Of a stretch of DNA of 56,075 nucleotides, positions 55,862 to 56,075 are shown piece by piece; position 1 is the stretch's first letter; each line of letters opens with the position of its first letter. Both the position numbers and the translations under genes were made by a program. Source of the DNA: Francisellaceae bacterium (GTDB lineage Bacteria > Pseudomonadota > Gammaproteobacteria > UBA6186 > Azoamicaceae); assembly GCA_018703155.1 (NCBI GenBank), contig JABJGS010000082.1:1-56075 (forward strand), read 5' to 3'. The notes beneath the pieces are model-generated. The model was given only the letters and a program-made list of their open reading frames with translations, ran no database searches and was not told the DNA's origin.

Positions 55862-56075
55862 GGTCTAGTTGCAGCTACAAATGACTTATGAAAATATAAA
55901 GAATTACTCCGAGCCAAGCTATTTCTCTCTTTTGAGCGGTTTTGCGGGCTACTTGAATAACCGCCATTCCTGTAAACACCATCCACTTCTTTAAGTAGAG
56001 CATCATCAGAGTTATAAAAACCATATTTAACAACAACATCAAACTCTAAACCTTTAGACTCTTCAACAGTATAAA
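55858..56075 (-). CDS. C-terminal end of a UvrD-like helicase ORF, cut by window edge
   Basis: The visible 71 residues begin inside the gene and end at TGA 55858-55860. They contain TVEESKGLEFDVVV, the motif V region of UvrD/Rep-type superfamily 1 helicases, and end in SFVAATRP, which is motif VI (usually YVAxTRA) cut at its last residue. Stopping exactly within a catalytic motif suggests a frameshift rather than a natural end: the next gene, overlapping by 4 bases, resumes with the expected following residues. The rest of the gene lies beyond the right edge. Confidence 0.75.
   Translation of the reverse strand, partial: YTVEESKGLEFDVVVKYGFYNSDDALLKEVDGVYRNGGYSSSPQNRSKERNSLARSNSLYFHKSFVAATRP

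Overview
The window is AT-rich bacterial DNA from a gammaproteobacterium. Several gene orders match those of E. coli and its relatives: ygfB-pepP-ubiH-ubiI divergent from zapA-ssrS(6S RNA)-fau; rpsP-rimM-trmD-rplS next to ffh, with ypjD and corB divergent; rppH...lgt-thyA-folA; and glyA-nrdR-nusB. A Coq7-type ubiquinone hydroxylase and a two-subunit glycine decarboxylase point away from the Enterobacteriaceae. An ankyrin protein, low-complexity repeat proteins, an intimin-like beta-barrel and several slippage-prone repeats suggest a host-associated, perhaps intracellular, lineage such as Legionellales or relatives. That placement is inference; no rRNA is present to settle it.

Layout. 1-6558: an unknown acidic protein (cut by the left edge), a degenerate receiver/helical-repeat regulator, a WaaE-like glycosyltransferase, galU and an unknown repeat-bearing protein with a C9 tract. 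6621-14459: a secreted phosphodiester glycosidase-like protein, nusB, nrdR, glyA, coq7, queC, two unknown proteins and etfBA. 14595-21398: ETF-ubiquinone oxidoreductase (divergent from etfBA), a DUF547/TVP38 pair, an unknown protein, a methyltransferase, and dsbC coupled to a receiver-GGDEF protein whose GGDEF site is degenerate. 21476-27485: the rpsP operon with its terminator, ffh, ypjD, corB and a small ORF. 27525-36809: a long minus-strand run gcvT-gcvH-gcvPA-gcvPB-rppH-tauE-lgt-thyA-folA-rhomboid-dam, with many overlaps and short spacers, probably one or a few long transcripts. 36880-38930: an inverse-autotransporter barrel with no passenger, a cysteine-rich secreted protein directly behind it, a strong terminator, and a TTTGA microsatellite upstream. 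39142-46490: ubiquinone and peptidase genes, zapA, 6S RNA, fau, carbonic anhydrase, an EVE protein and rpiA. 46740-48135: a Met/Pro-repeat protein gene apparently split by two frameshifts. 48244-52632: an FtsX-type ABC exporter and a TehB methyltransferase. 52856-56075: a 1001-residue ankyrin protein overlapping the tail of a UvrD-like helicase ORF.

Most of the window is housekeeping metabolism: one-carbon units (glyA, gcv, thyA, folA, fau), ubiquinone and electron transfer (coq7, ubiH, ubiI, etfAB, ETF-QO), translation and secretion (rpsP, rplS, trmD, rimM, ffh, lgt). The accessory islands carry the unusual features: (i) a helicase/ankyrin gene that appears to be one ORF broken at helicase motif VI, (ii) a passenger-less intimin-type barrel paired with a separate Cys-rich exported protein, and (iii) several repeat tracts that could switch or vary surface or secreted proteins.
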